DNA from: Pseudomonadota bacterium
GTDB taxonomy: Bacteria; Pseudomonadota; Alphaproteobacteria; Rhizobiales; Pleomorphomonadaceae
Length of the DNA stretch: 64,000 bases
Reading direction: 5' to 3'
Assembly (NCBI GenBank): GCA_023436885.1
Contig: JAEZHI010000034.1
Coordinates: forward strand, 62,001-126,000
Shown here: positions 45,772-54,944 of the stretch, piece after piece
Layout: every line of letters begins with the position of its first letter
How positions within the stretch are numbered: position 1 is the first letter of the stretch
The notes under the pieces: generated by a model
The model's database searches: none
Seen by the model: the letters and a program-made list of their open reading frames with translations, nothing else
Told to the model about the DNA's origin: nothing
Translations under genes and position numbers: made by a program

Positions 45772-48486
45772 ATGGATACTCGCGACACGCAACTGGAAAG
45801 CGGCAGCATGCCGACGTGGGTCTACAGCTTCGGCGAGGGTATGGCGGACGGTGGCATCCGGCTTCGTCATATTCTGGGCACCAAGGGCGCCAATCTGGCT
45901 GAAATGGCCAGCCTCGGGCTGCCTGTGCCTCCTGGCTTCACGATCACGACTGAAGTTTGCCGGCACTATTACGCAAACGATCACCAGTATCCGACCGATC
46001 TGCAACGACAGGTGACGGACGCGATCGCTCTTCTGAGCCGGCGAACGGGGCGCTCGTTCGGCGACGCCAAAAGCCCGCTTCTGGTGTCGGTTCGCTCGGG
46101 CGCCCTCGCCGCGATGCCGGGCATGATGGACACTGTTCTCAACCTTGGCCTCAACGACGTCACGGTCGAGGCTCTCGCAGCCGAGTCGGACGCCCGATTC
46201 GCGCTTGATAGCTACCGCCGTTTCATTCAGATGTTCGGCGACGTCGTCATGGGTGTCGATGGTCAGGCCTTCGAAGAGATCCTGGACGATCTCAAGGAGC
46301 GCGAGGGATATTTCAACGACACCGAGCTCAGCGCCGATGAATGGCGCAAGGTCATCGACAGCTTCAAGGAGCTGATCATCGATGAAACCGGAAAGCCCTT
46401 CCCCCTCGATCCGCTTGAACAGCTCTGGGGTGCCATCGGCGCCGTATTCGGATCATGGAGCAACCGGCGCGCCGTGACGTTCCGAAAGCTACACGGCATT
46501 TCCTCGAATTCAGGAACAGCGGTCAACGTCCAGGCCATGGTGTTCGGCAACATGGACGAACGCTCGGCAACCGGCGTCGCTTTCACGCGCAATCCATCCA
46601 CCGGCGAGCGCCAGCTTTATGGTGAGTTTCTCCTCAACGCGCAAGGCGAGGAAGTGGTTGCCGGCCTTCGGACGCCCCAGGACATTACCGAGGCGGCACG
46701 TCTCGCCAGTCGCTCCGACCGGCCGTCCCTCGAATCTCTGATGCCGGAAACTTACAAAGAATTCATAGGTTACTGCCAGAAGCTCGAGCGTCACTTCAAG
46801 GACATACAAGACCTCGAATTCACCATTGAGCGCGGCAAACTCTGGATGCTGCAGACCCGCTCCGGCCGTCGTACTGTCGAAGCGGCGTTGCGCATCGCCG
46901 TCGATATGGCCAACGAGGGTCTGATTACCCGCGAAGAAGCCATCGAGCGCATCGACCCATCTTCGCTCGAGCAACTCCTGCATCCGACCATTGAGTCCGA
47001 TGCCCCCCGCGAGCTTCTGGCAACCGGACTACCGGCCTCACCCGGCGCCGCAGTCGGCGAAATCGTCTTCAATTCGGAACAGGCCGAGAAGGCCCGGCAA
47101 CGCGGCATCAAGGTGATCCTGGTGCGTGCCGAAACCAGCCCTGACGACGTTCATGGCATGCATTCGGCAGTCGGCGTCGTCACGGCGCGCGGTGGCATGA
47201 CGTCGCACGCGGCGGTCATTGCCCGCGGGCTCGGCAAGCCCTGCGTGGTCGGCGTCAGTGCGCTCAAGGCCAATCCGGTGGCCGGTACCATCACGGTGGG
47301 CAAACGTGAGTTGCGCGTCGGTGATCTCATCACCATTGACGGCTCGACCGGTCAGGTCATGGCCGGTCGCGTTCCCATGAAGGAACCGGAGCTTTCGGGC
47401 CCCTTCGCCGAGATCATGCGCTGGGCGGATGACATACGGCGCTTGGAAGTGCGCGCCAATGCCGAAACCCCCGCCGAGGCGCGCATCGCCCGCCAGTTCG
47501 GCGCTGAAGGCATTGGTCTCTGTCGCACAGAGCATATGTTCTTCGAACACTCCCGGATTTCTGCCGTACGCGAGATGATCCTCGCCGAGACGCCAGAGAG
47601 CCGCCGTGCCGCGCTCGGCAAGATCATGCCAATGCAGCGTCAAGATTTCGAAGAGCTGTTCGAGATCATGGAAGGCCGGCCGGTTTGCATTCGCCTGCTC
47701 GACCCGCCGCTCCACGAGTTCCTGCCCCGCACCGAACGCGAGGTGGCCGAGCTGGCCGAGACTGCCGGTGTCGCACCGGATGTGTTGCGCCGCCGTATCG
47801 CCAACCTCGAAGAATACAACCCGATGCTGGGCCATAGAGGTTGTCGCCTGGCGGTCTCTTTCCCTGAGATTGCCGAAGTCCAGACGCGAGCCATCTTCGA
47901 AGCGGCCATCGCAGCGGAGAAGAAGCTTGGGCAGCCAATCGTACCGGAAATCATGGTTCCGCTGGTCGCTGCGCGAAAGGAACTCGACTACGTCAAGGCA
48001 ATCATCGCCCGTATAGCCATCGAAGTATCGGAGACAGCCGGGCAGCCGGTGAACTACAAGGTCGGCACCATGATCGAGCTGCCACGGGCAGCCCTCATGG
48101 CCGAGGACATTGCCCAATCCGCAGCCTTCTTCTCCTTCGGCACCAATGACCTGACCCAGACCACGTTCGGCATCAGCCGTGACGACGCGGCATCCTTCTT
48201 GCCGACCTATTTGCAAAAGGGCGTGCTCGCCCGTGATCCCTTCGTCAGCATTGATCGCGACGGCGTCGGCGAACTGATCCGCATCGCGATTGAACGCGGA
48301 CGGAAATCGCGCCCCGACATTGGTCTTGGCATGTGCGGCGAGCACGGCGGCGACCCGTCATCGATCGCCTTCTGTGAAGAAGCTGGCCTTGCCTATGTTT
48401 CCTGCTCACCCTTCCGTCTGCCGATCGCCCGTCTGGCAGCGGCGCGTGCCGTCGTTCTCGGCCGCAAGGAACAGCTCAGTAACTGA
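45772..48486 (+). CDS. ppdK: Pyruvate, phosphate dikinase
   Basis: Interconverts pyruvate, ATP and phosphate with PEP, AMP and pyrophosphate. The 904-aa protein has the N-terminal ATP-grasp domain (LGTKGANLAEMASLGLPVPPGF, SGALAAMPGMMDTVLNLGL), the swivelling phosphohistidine domain with catalytic His in GGMTSHAAVIARGLGKPCV (about residue 478), and the C-terminal PEP domain (GLCRTEHMFF, FFSFGTNDLTQTTFG, CGEHGGDP with catalytic Cys near 854). The ATG at 45772 is tentative, and a GTG at 45721 is also in frame. The 3' end overlaps the convergent AbrB-like gene by 11 bp. Confidence 0.96.
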   Translation: MDTRDTQLESGSMPTWVYSFGEGMADGGIRLRHILGTKGANLAEMASLGLPVPPGFTITTEVCRHYYANDHQYPTDLQRQVTDAIALLSRRTGRSFGDAKSPLLVSVRSGALAAMPGMMDTVLNLGLNDVTVEALAAESDARFALDSYRRFIQMFGDVVMGVDGQAFEEILDDLKEREGYFNDTELSADEWRKVIDSFKELIIDETGKPFPLDPLEQLWGAIGAVFGSWSNRRAVTFRKLHGISSNSGTAVNVQAMVFGNMDERSATGVAFTRNPSTGERQLYGEFLLNAQGEEVVAGLRTPQDITEAARLASRSDRPSLESLMPETYKEFIGYCQKLERHFKDIQDLEFTIERGKLWMLQTRSGRRTVEAALRIAVDMANEGLITREEAIERIDPSSLEQLLHPTIESDAPRELLATGLPASPGAAVGEIVFNSEQAEKARQRGIKVILVRAETSPDDVHGMHSAVGVVTARGGMTSHAAVIARGLGKPCVVGVSALKANPVAGTITVGKRELRVGDLITIDGSTGQVMAGRVPMKEPELSGPFAEIMRWADDIRRLEVRANAETPAEARIARQFGAEGIGLCRTEHMFFEHSRISAVREMILAETPESRRAALGKIMPMQRQDFEELFEIMEGRPVCIRLLDPPLHEFLPRTEREVAELAETAGVAPDVLRRRIANLEEYNPMLGHRGCRLAVSFPEIAEVQTRAIFEAAIAAEKKLGQPIVPEIMVPLVAARKELDYVKAIIARIAIEVSETAGQPVNYKVGTMIELPRAALMAEDIAQSAAFFSFGTNDLTQTTFGISRDDAASFLPTYLQKGVLARDPFVSIDRDGVGELIRIAIERGRKSRPDIGLGMCGEHGGDPSSIAFCEEAGLAYVSCSPFRLPIARLAAARAVVLGRKEQLSN

Positions 48487-49546
48487 CGCGGTCGGCGATG
48501 AAGCGAGCCGTCGCCGGTCCCGTGAACAGAACCATGAAGAACCGCATGGTCTGCATGGCCATCACGAAAGACATGTCGACGTTGCTCGAGGCGGCAATAA
48601 TTGCGACGGAATCGGCTCCGCCCGGCGACGTGGCAAGATAGGCGGTCAAGAAGTCGACGCCCGTCGCGGCGGCCAGAACGGTGGCATATATCGCGCAGAT
48701 GCCCACCAGCACGACAATGGCCAGAAGGATGGTCGGCAGCGCACGCGCGGCGTAAACAAGAATCTCACGCGTAAAGCGGCCGCCGATGGCCCACCCGCAA
48801 ACGGCATAGGAAACCGCCAGCAAGACGGGCGGCAGTTCCACCGTGAGCACACCGGCCCCTTGCAAGCCAATTCCAAACAGCATCGGCACGATCATGGCTC
48901 CCGTTGTCAAACGGAAGAGGCGTGAGACGGCAAGACCAACGCCAATCACGGCGAGCGTGTCAGCCAAGTTCAGCCAATTTACCGGCGGAAACCAGGCAAC
49001 CGCCGTACCGCCGGTGATCGTCATATCTAGATAGAGCCGCGCCGCCAACGATGCACTGGTGGCGACGATCAGGACGCGCAGATACTGCATGACGGCAACA
49101 AGCCGAGTATCGCCACCATAGGCTTCGGCCATGATCACCATCGCTGTGGCGGCGCCTGGCGAAGCGCCCCAAACGGCCGTTGTTCCAGGAAGCACGCGGA
49201 AGCGGGCGAGCATATAGCCGATGACATTGGCGGTCAGTACCACCGAGGCCACGCCAAGCAGAATGACCGGCCATCCCTTGAGGATCTCGCCGAGCACCGT
49301 TGGCGGCATTGCGCGTGCCATCAGCGTGCCGACCACGCCCTGCGCCAGCATGAAGCCCCACTTAGGAACGGCAACCGCACTGCCCCTCACGCCAAGCAAG
49401 ATCGCCGCGATCATCGGACCAAGCAAAAGAGCGGCAGGCAAGTGCAGAAGCTCAAGACCAACACTGAAAGCGCCCGACATGCAGAGCAGAATTGCCCAAC
49501 GGACAGACATGGCGCGAAAGCCGGAGCTCGGCTGCGGGAAAGACAT
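48476..49546 (-). CDS. AbrB-family membrane protein (duplicated AbrB domain)
   Basis: A polytopic inner-membrane protein of about 356 aa with some ten helices forming two AbrB-like repeats (LPAALLLGPMIAAILLG in the first, LTTGAMIVPMLFGIGLQ in the second). Conserved SPGAATAM and SPGGADSVA motifs lie near residues 125 and 316. The family is often misnamed a transcriptional regulator, but the protein is a transporter-like membrane protein of unknown substrate. The ATG at 49546 fits the protein, while an in-frame ATG at 49624 would place an operator-like palindrome at the start codon. Convergent with ppdK. Confidence 0.85.
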   Translation of the reverse strand: MSFPQPSSGFRAMSVRWAILLCMSGAFSVGLELLHLPAALLLGPMIAAILLGVRGSAVAVPKWGFMLAQGVVGTLMARAMPPTVLGEILKGWPVILLGVASVVLTANVIGYMLARFRVLPGTTAVWGASPGAATAMVIMAEAYGGDTRLVAVMQYLRVLIVATSASLAARLYLDMTITGGTAVAWFPPVNWLNLADTLAVIGVGLAVSRLFRLTTGAMIVPMLFGIGLQGAGVLTVELPPVLLAVSYAVCGWAIGGRFTREILVYAARALPTILLAIVVLVGICAIYATVLAAATGVDFLTAYLATSPGGADSVAIIAASSNVDMSFVMAMQTMRFFMVLFTGPATARFIADRVSY

Positions 49547-49882
49547 CAACAAGGACCGATCGGCTATGGGGGACACGGCTTGGATCGCGAGAGCGACAAA
49601 TCCGTCATCATTGTATCGATACACCCGCCTAACGCCTGTGGACCAGACGTTTTTACGAATAGCTGCCCCGCTAGCAGTTCAGCCAGCTGAAAATAACAAC
49701 CGAGACGATTGGTTTAGCTGCGAAAGCAACCAAGAAATTCTATACCAGCAAAAGCAAGTTTATGACCAATAAATGATCTGCTTACCTATTTTTTAGGCAA
49801 CATATAAAGCCGGGAAATTACTTTTCATAAATGTATTGACGATTAGTACTACGCCTACTCTGCCACCATACGCGGATTTGAT
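49547..49882. other. AT-rich divergent promoter region between AbrB-like gene and chemoreceptor
   Basis: About 335 bp, clearly more AT-rich than the surrounding genes (especially 49680-49830). It holds the palindrome at 49612-49623 near the AbrB-like gene and presumably the chemoreceptor promoter near its right end. No gene or RNA was recognised. Confidence 0.5.
49612..49623. promoter_or_regulatory. Operator-like 12-bp perfect palindrome TGTATCGATACA
   Basis: A perfect palindrome 66 bp upstream of the AbrB-like ATG at 49546. Its spacing and TGTA...TACA ends resemble operators of GntR-type repressors. No GntR gene is in the window, so a regulator would act from elsewhere. Confidence 0.45.
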
Positions 49883-51829
49883 ATGTTCCTTCTTGATACG
49901 CGCGGCAAACTTCTCCACCGCATCATCTTCACGGCGTCGCTGATCGTGGTAGCGAGCTTCGCCCTTTTCTCGACAACCATCTACCTGCTGCAGCGACAGG
50001 ACCTTGAAGACAACCTCGCTCGCAGCCTGGCGACCACCGGAAGCAGCGTCGCATCCGGCACAGGGAATTGGTTTCAGGGACGCCTGCTGATCGCCACACA
50101 GGCGGCCGATGCCATCGGCGCGTCGAGGGACGTGCTTGATCTTGTCCTCTCGGGCAAGACGCTGGGTTCGGAGTTCCTGTCTGTCTATCTCGGCGAAGAG
50201 ACAGGCGCATTCACCATCTCGCCCAAGGCTGAGATGCCAAAGGGTTACGACCCGCGCAAACGGCCCTGGTACATCGACACAACCAAGGCAATGTCGACCC
50301 AGCTGACCGAGCCTTACATGGACATGGCCACCAACAAGATGGTCATTTCCGCCTGCGTACCCGTCAGTGCCGGTGGCAAGCTGATCGGCGTGTTCGGCGG
50401 CGATTTCGCGCTCGACGCGCTGATCTCGCGCATCAAGGCCGCAAACTTCGGCGGCATGGGTCAAGCCTTTCTCGTTTCCTCCGAAGGCAAGATACTTGTC
50501 CATCCGGATGCGAGCCTGGTGGGCAAGCAGCTCTCCGATGCATTCTCGGGCCTTTCGAGGCCAAAAACCGACGGCGTGATCGATACCGTCTTTGGCGGCC
50601 GCAACAACGTCGCCAGTTTTGTGGCTGTCGAAGGGCTGCCGGTCAAATGGTATGTCGGCGTGGCCGTCGACAGCGACATGGCCTATGCCAGCCTCAACAA
50701 GCTGGGTATCACCGCCCTCATCGCGACGATCGCGGCAACCGTGCTCATGCTCGTTGCCTTGGGACTGGTGCTGAAGCGTGTCGTCGCTGAACCGATCACC
50801 ACAATGACGGTCGCCATGCGCTCACTGGCCGGCGGTGACCTTCGGACCGACATCCCGGGTCTCGACCGCAGAGACGAAATCGGTCACATGGCCGCCGCGG
50901 TAGCTGTCTTCCGCAGCAACGCCGAAGAACGCGATCGTCTTGAGGCGAGCCAACAGGCTGCCGTCGACGAGCGCGAACGGCGCGCCGCCCGTGCCGAAGC
51001 CTTGATTGACGACTTCAGGGCTGAAGTCACGGGAACCATCGGCCAAGTGGTGGATGCCGCCCAGCTCCTTGAAGCATCGGCAAAGGAACTGATGACGACT
51101 GCCGAGGGCAGCGAGCGCAGCAGTGGTGTCGCTGCCAGCGCTGCCGAACAGGCGTCCGGAAACGTTCGCTCGGTTGCCGCCACCTGTGAAGAGCTTGAAG
51201 CTTCGACCAACGAGATTGCCCGCCAGGTCGAGACCTCTCAGACCGTCGCGAGCAAGGCGCGTTCGTCAGCCAACGAAACGCGCGAAACAGTTGGACGGCT
51301 GCTTGCGGCCACCGACCAGATCAACCAGGTGGTAGGCCTGATCACGGCCATTGCCGAGCAGACCAACCTGCTCGCTCTCAATGCAACGATCGAGGCGGCG
51401 CGGGCGGGCGAAGCCGGCAAGGGCTTTGCCGTGGTTGCAGCAGAGGTCAAGTCGCTCGCCAACCAGACGGCCAAGGCCACCGAGGACATCTCGCGCAAGA
51501 TCGGCGAGATCAAAGTGGTGTCGGACAATACGGTCAATGCCATCACCGAGATCGGCGAGATCATTGAAGAGGTCAACACCGTCTCCGCCAGCATCACGTC
51601 TGCGGTCACCCAACAGACGGGCGCCACGGGTGAGATCACGCGCAACATGCAGGAAGCGGCCCGCGGCAACAGCGAACTGTCGCGCACCATCATCGAGCTG
51701 AGTAGCGGCGCTGCGACCACACGCGCCGAGGCAAAGACGGTGCTGGATGCGGTCACCTCGCTGAAGCAGTCTTCGGTGAATCTTGGTCACAAGGTGGAAA
51801 GCTTCCTGACCGAAATAGACGCCGCCTGA
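49883..51829 (+). CDS. Methyl-accepting chemotaxis protein with amino-acid-type dCache domain
   Basis: Transmembrane chemoreceptor, 648 aa. Membrane helix 1 is at about residues 13-36, a periplasmic dCache domain at about 40-275, helix 2 at about 278-302, HAMP at about 303-355, and the cytoplasmic signalling hairpin has its tip in IAEQTNLLALNATIEAARAGE (about residue 490). The ligand domain contains YDPRKRPWY, then LTEPYMD and GVFGGD, matching the Y-R-WY-Y-D pattern of amino-acid-binding dCache receptors such as PctA. It ends FLTEIDAA, without a CheR-binding pentapeptide. No chemotaxis genes are adjacent. Confidence 0.94.
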   Translation: MFLLDTRGKLLHRIIFTASLIVVASFALFSTTIYLLQRQDLEDNLARSLATTGSSVASGTGNWFQGRLLIATQAADAIGASRDVLDLVLSGKTLGSEFLSVYLGEETGAFTISPKAEMPKGYDPRKRPWYIDTTKAMSTQLTEPYMDMATNKMVISACVPVSAGGKLIGVFGGDFALDALISRIKAANFGGMGQAFLVSSEGKILVHPDASLVGKQLSDAFSGLSRPKTDGVIDTVFGGRNNVASFVAVEGLPVKWYVGVAVDSDMAYASLNKLGITALIATIAATVLMLVALGLVLKRVVAEPITTMTVAMRSLAGGDLRTDIPGLDRRDEIGHMAAAVAVFRSNAEERDRLEASQQAAVDERERRAARAEALIDDFRAEVTGTIGQVVDAAQLLEASAKELMTTAEGSERSSGVAASAAEQASGNVRSVAATCEELEASTNEIARQVETSQTVASKARSSANETRETVGRLLAATDQINQVVGLITAIAEQTNLLALNATIEAARAGEAGKGFAVVAAEVKSLANQTAKATEDISRKIGEIKVVSDNTVNAITEIGEIIEEVNTVSASITSAVTQQTGATGEITRNMQEAARGNSELSRTIIELSSGAATTRAEAKTVLDAVTSLKQSSVNLGHKVESFLTEIDAA

Positions 51830-51851
51830 ATTATCCCATCTCGACAGGCAA

Positions 51852-51882
51852 AGAGCCCGATTGTCCATGACAGTCGGGCTCT
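51852..51882 (+). terminator. Hairpin after the chemoreceptor gene
   Basis: AGAGCCCGATTGTC pairs with GACAGTCGGGCTCT (one G-U pair) around a 3-base loop, a 14-bp stem starting 23 bp after the stop. No U tract follows, so it may act with Rho or protect the message end. Confidence 0.55.
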
Positions 51883-51988
51883 CTCGCAACGGGCCGGCAC
51901 GATATTCGCCTGCGGGCGCCAATTCTCCTGTTCACTCGATTCTTCCTACCCTTGTCGGGGCCGCAAAACGCCTCTATCAGGGGGGCTT

Positions 51989-52957
51989 ATGATAACGAAA
52001 GCCGCCAATCCCTACGGATTCAGCCGCCCGCACCTCCTCGGGATCGAGGGCCTTTCTCCCCTGGAGATCGTTGACCTTCTCGACCGAGCCGAAGAGAACA
52101 TCGAACTCGGCCGGCAACCCTCCAAAAAGCGCGACAGCCTGACAGGCCGTACGCAAATCAATCTCTTCTTCGAGAACTCGACGCGCACGCAGTCGTCGTT
52201 CGAGCTGGCCGGCAAGCGGCTTGGCGCGGACGTGATGAACATGGCGGTCGGCCAGTCGTCGGTGAAGAAGGGCGAAACGCTCATCGACACGGCGATGACG
52301 CTGAACGCGATGAACCCGGATGTCATCGTGGTGCGCCACAATGCCTCAGGCGCCGTAGCGCTCCTGGCACAAAAGGTCGATTGCTCGGTGGTCAATGCTG
52401 GAGACGGCAGCCATGAACACCCGACGCAAGCCCTTCTCGACGCACTGACCATCCGCAGGCACAAGCAGCGGATCGATGGTCTCGTCATCGCTATCTGCGG
52501 CGATGTCGCCCACAGCCGCGTTGCCCGCTCCAATGTTCTGCTGCTGACCGCGCTCGGTGCGCGCGTCAGACTGGTTGGCCCGTCGACATTAGTGCCCGGC
52601 GCCTTCCGCGATATGGGCCTCGAAATCTTCACCTCCATGCGCGAAGGACTGAAGGACGCCGACATCGTCATGATGCTGCGCCTGCAGCGCGAGCGCATGC
52701 AAGGGTCGTTTGTCCCCTCGGTGCGCGAATACTTCCACTATTGGGGCCTCGATGAGGAGAAGCTCTCCTATGCCAAGCCTGACGCGCTCGTCATGCATCC
52801 CGGTCCGATGAACAGAGGCGTGGAAATTGACCCGGCCGTCGCCGATGGCCCGCAAAGTCTGATACGCGAACAGGTGGAAATGGGCGTCGCCATCCGCATG
52901 GCCGTGCTCGATGCAGTGGTCAACGCCAAAGGCAACGGCGGGGAGGCCTTCCTATGA
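51989..52957 (+). CDS. pyrB: Aspartate carbamoyltransferase catalytic subunit
   Basis: Forms carbamoyl aspartate, the committed step of pyrimidine synthesis. At 322 aa it carries the carbamoyl phosphate loop FFENSTRTQSSFELAGKRLG (about residues 53-72), KKGETLIDT, GDGSHEHPTQALLDALTI and the aspartate-domain MLRLQRERMQ and HPGPMNRGVEI. It overlaps the next gene by 4 bp (ATGA), indicating tight coupling. No pyrI regulatory gene is present, which fits enzymes that assemble with a dihydroorotase-like partner. Confidence 0.97.
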   Translation: MITKAANPYGFSRPHLLGIEGLSPLEIVDLLDRAEENIELGRQPSKKRDSLTGRTQINLFFENSTRTQSSFELAGKRLGADVMNMAVGQSSVKKGETLIDTAMTLNAMNPDVIVVRHNASGAVALLAQKVDCSVVNAGDGSHEHPTQALLDALTIRRHKQRIDGLVIAICGDVAHSRVARSNVLLLTALGARVRLVGPSTLVPGAFRDMGLEIFTSMREGLKDADIVMMLRLQRERMQGSFVPSVREYFHYWGLDEEKLSYAKPDALVMHPGPMNRGVEIDPAVADGPQSLIREQVEMGVAIRMAVLDAVVNAKGNGGEAFL

Positions 52958-54258
52958 GTGAGGCAACCCAGATCCGCCCGATATGGCTGACCAACGCCCG
53001 CGTCGTCGACCCTTCGCAAGGCATCGACGGTCCGGGTGGCGTTCTGATGATCGATGGTCGCATTGCAGCGGCAGGGCCATCGGCTGCCAACAACGGTGCG
53101 CCGGAAGGAACGGAGGTCCTCGATTGCCAAGGGCATGTCGTTGCGCCGGGTCTTGTCGATCTTTGCGCTCACGTCGGCGAACCAGGCCATGAACACCGTG
53201 AGACATTCGCCTCGGCCGGTCGCGCCGCTGCAGCCGGTGGCATCACGACATTGGTCGCCATGCCGGACACCGATCCTTGCATCGACGATCCCGCCCTCGT
53301 CGATTTCGTGGCGACGCGCGCGCGCGGCACATCGGTCGTACGCGTGCGGGTGATGGCGGCCTTGACCAAGGGCCAGGAAGGCGCCGAGCTCACCGAGTTC
53401 GGTCTCCTGGGCGAAGCCGGTGCCATTGGCTTCACATCGGGTCGCGGCGCCATCGCCAATGCGCAGGTTCTCCGGCGGGCGCTGACCTATGCCAAGGACT
53501 TTGGTGCCCTTGTCTGCAATCGCCCCGAAGATCCGGCGCTCAAGGGCAGTGCCGTGATGAACCTGTCGGAAACGGCGGTGCGGCTTGGCCTGCAGGGCAT
53601 CCCGGCCGAAGCGGAAACCACCATGCTGGCGCGCGATCTGCGCCTCGCACGCCTCGCCGGGGGACGCTATCATGCCTCTCTGCTGTCGGCCGCCGAGTCG
53701 CCCGAGCTGATGGCCTGGGCCAAGGATCGCGGGATCGCGGCGACGGCGTCGGTATCGGCGGCCCATCTCACACTGAACGAGATGGACATCGGCGCCTATC
53801 GCACCTTCTTCAAGCTGTCGCCACCGCTCCGCGCCGAGGCCGACCGCCAGACGCTCGTCGAGGCAGTGAAGACAGGTGCAATCGACGTCATCGTCTCCAA
53901 CCACGATCCGCAGGACGTGGAGACCAAGCGTCTCCCCTTTGCCGAAGCGGCGGACGGTGCCATCGGCCTTGAAACCTTCCTCTCGGCAGGTCTCAGGCTG
54001 GTCCATGATGGCTCTTTGACGCTCATGAGGTTGATCGAGGTAATGTCAACCAGGCCAGCACAGATCGCCGACATCGACGCAGGCACTCTCAGGAAGGGGG
54101 CCGCGGCCGACGTTGTGGTGTTCGATCCCGAAGAGCCCTGGGTCCTCAACGCCAAGGATATTCTTTCAAAGGCGAAGAATACCCCTTATGACGGCGCTCG
54201 CTTCACCGGTCGCGTTCGGCACACATTTGTCGGCGGAACAACCGTGTTTGAGCGCTGA
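52954..54258 (+). CDS. pyrC: Dihydroorotase homologue, probably non-catalytic (PyrC'/PyrX)
   Basis: A 434-aa amidohydrolase-fold protein homologous to type I dihydroorotase. Residues needed for catalysis are changed. The DxHxHxR motif reads DLCAHVG (69-75), so the first His and the Arg are lost. The usual His of the AHAED-type segment reads VCNRPED. The catalytic Asp segment (TDHAPH-type) reads SNHDPQD, with Asn in place of Asp. In Pseudomonas the pyrB-linked pyrC' is inactive and serves as an assembly partner of PyrB, and the same role is likely here. Another active dihydroorotase gene should exist elsewhere. It overlaps pyrB by 4 bp. Confidence 0.9.
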   Translation: MSEATQIRPIWLTNARVVDPSQGIDGPGGVLMIDGRIAAAGPSAANNGAPEGTEVLDCQGHVVAPGLVDLCAHVGEPGHEHRETFASAGRAAAAGGITTLVAMPDTDPCIDDPALVDFVATRARGTSVVRVRVMAALTKGQEGAELTEFGLLGEAGAIGFTSGRGAIANAQVLRRALTYAKDFGALVCNRPEDPALKGSAVMNLSETAVRLGLQGIPAEAETTMLARDLRLARLAGGRYHASLLSAAESPELMAWAKDRGIAATASVSAAHLTLNEMDIGAYRTFFKLSPPLRAEADRQTLVEAVKTGAIDVIVSNHDPQDVETKRLPFAEAADGAIGLETFLSAGLRLVHDGSLTLMRLIEVMSTRPAQIADIDAGTLRKGAAADVVVFDPEEPWVLNAKDILSKAKNTPYDGARFTGRVRHTFVGGTTVFER

Positions 54259-54311
54259 ACTCTGAAGGCATTCAAACAGAGCAGATAGTCACCAAGATCG
54301 CCGAGGACGCC

Positions 54312-54926
54312 ATGTTTGAGACCGTCAGCCCCTGGGTTGCCTATGCCATCGCCGCGCTTGTCGGATACGGGCTGGGCTCCATTCCCTTTGGTCTTCTCCT
54401 GACCCGGGCAGCGGGCCTCGGAGACGTTCGGTCCATCGGCTCAGGAAATATCGGCGCTACCAATGTTCTGCGGACGGGCAACAAGAAGCTCGCGGCCGCC
54501 ACGCTCCTCCTCGATCTTCTGAAGGGCACTGCGGCTGTCGTCCTGATCCGGCTTCTCATGCCCGAGGTCCATGACGCGAACACGCTCGCCGGTTTCGCCG
54601 CCTTTCTCGGGCACCTGTTTCCGGTCTGGCTCGGCTTCAAGGGCGGCAAGGGCGTCGCGACCTATATCGGCGTACTGCTCGGCCTGTTCTGGCCAGCAGT
54701 GCTGATTTTCGCTGGCGTCTGGATCGCTGTCGCCTATTTCAGCCGCTACTCGTCCCTCGCCGCTCTCACGGCGACCGTCGTGGTACCCCTTTCCCTCTGG
54801 GCGCTTGGGCAGAATGTCCTGGCCGGAACCTTCGCTCTGCTGAGCATCATTGTCTGGATCAAGCACCACGCCAACATTCGGCGGCTCGTCGCCGGCACCG
54901 AAGGCAAGATCGGGCAAAAGGGCTAA
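54312..54926 (+). CDS. plsY: Acyl-phosphate:glycerol-3-phosphate acyltransferase
   Basis: Inner-membrane enzyme that makes lysophosphatidic acid from acyl phosphate. At 204 aa with five or more helices, it shows the three PlsY motifs: GSIPFGLLLTR with GSGNIGATNVLRTGNK (about residues 40-57), GHLFPVWLGFKGGKGVATYIG (about 97-117) and a C-terminal IKHHANIRRLVAGTE. The gene follows pyrC' by 53 bp and precedes dprA by 18 bp. It supplies the precursor for the psd-pssA pathway encoded in the same window. Confidence 0.97.
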   Translation: MFETVSPWVAYAIAALVGYGLGSIPFGLLLTRAAGLGDVRSIGSGNIGATNVLRTGNKKLAAATLLLDLLKGTAAVVLIRLLMPEVHDANTLAGFAAFLGHLFPVWLGFKGGKGVATYIGVLLGLFWPAVLIFAGVWIAVAYFSRYSSLAALTATVVVPLSLWALGQNVLAGTFALLSIIVWIKHHANIRRLVAGTEGKIGQKG

Positions 54927-54944
54927 GGGAGCGAGGCAAGACGC

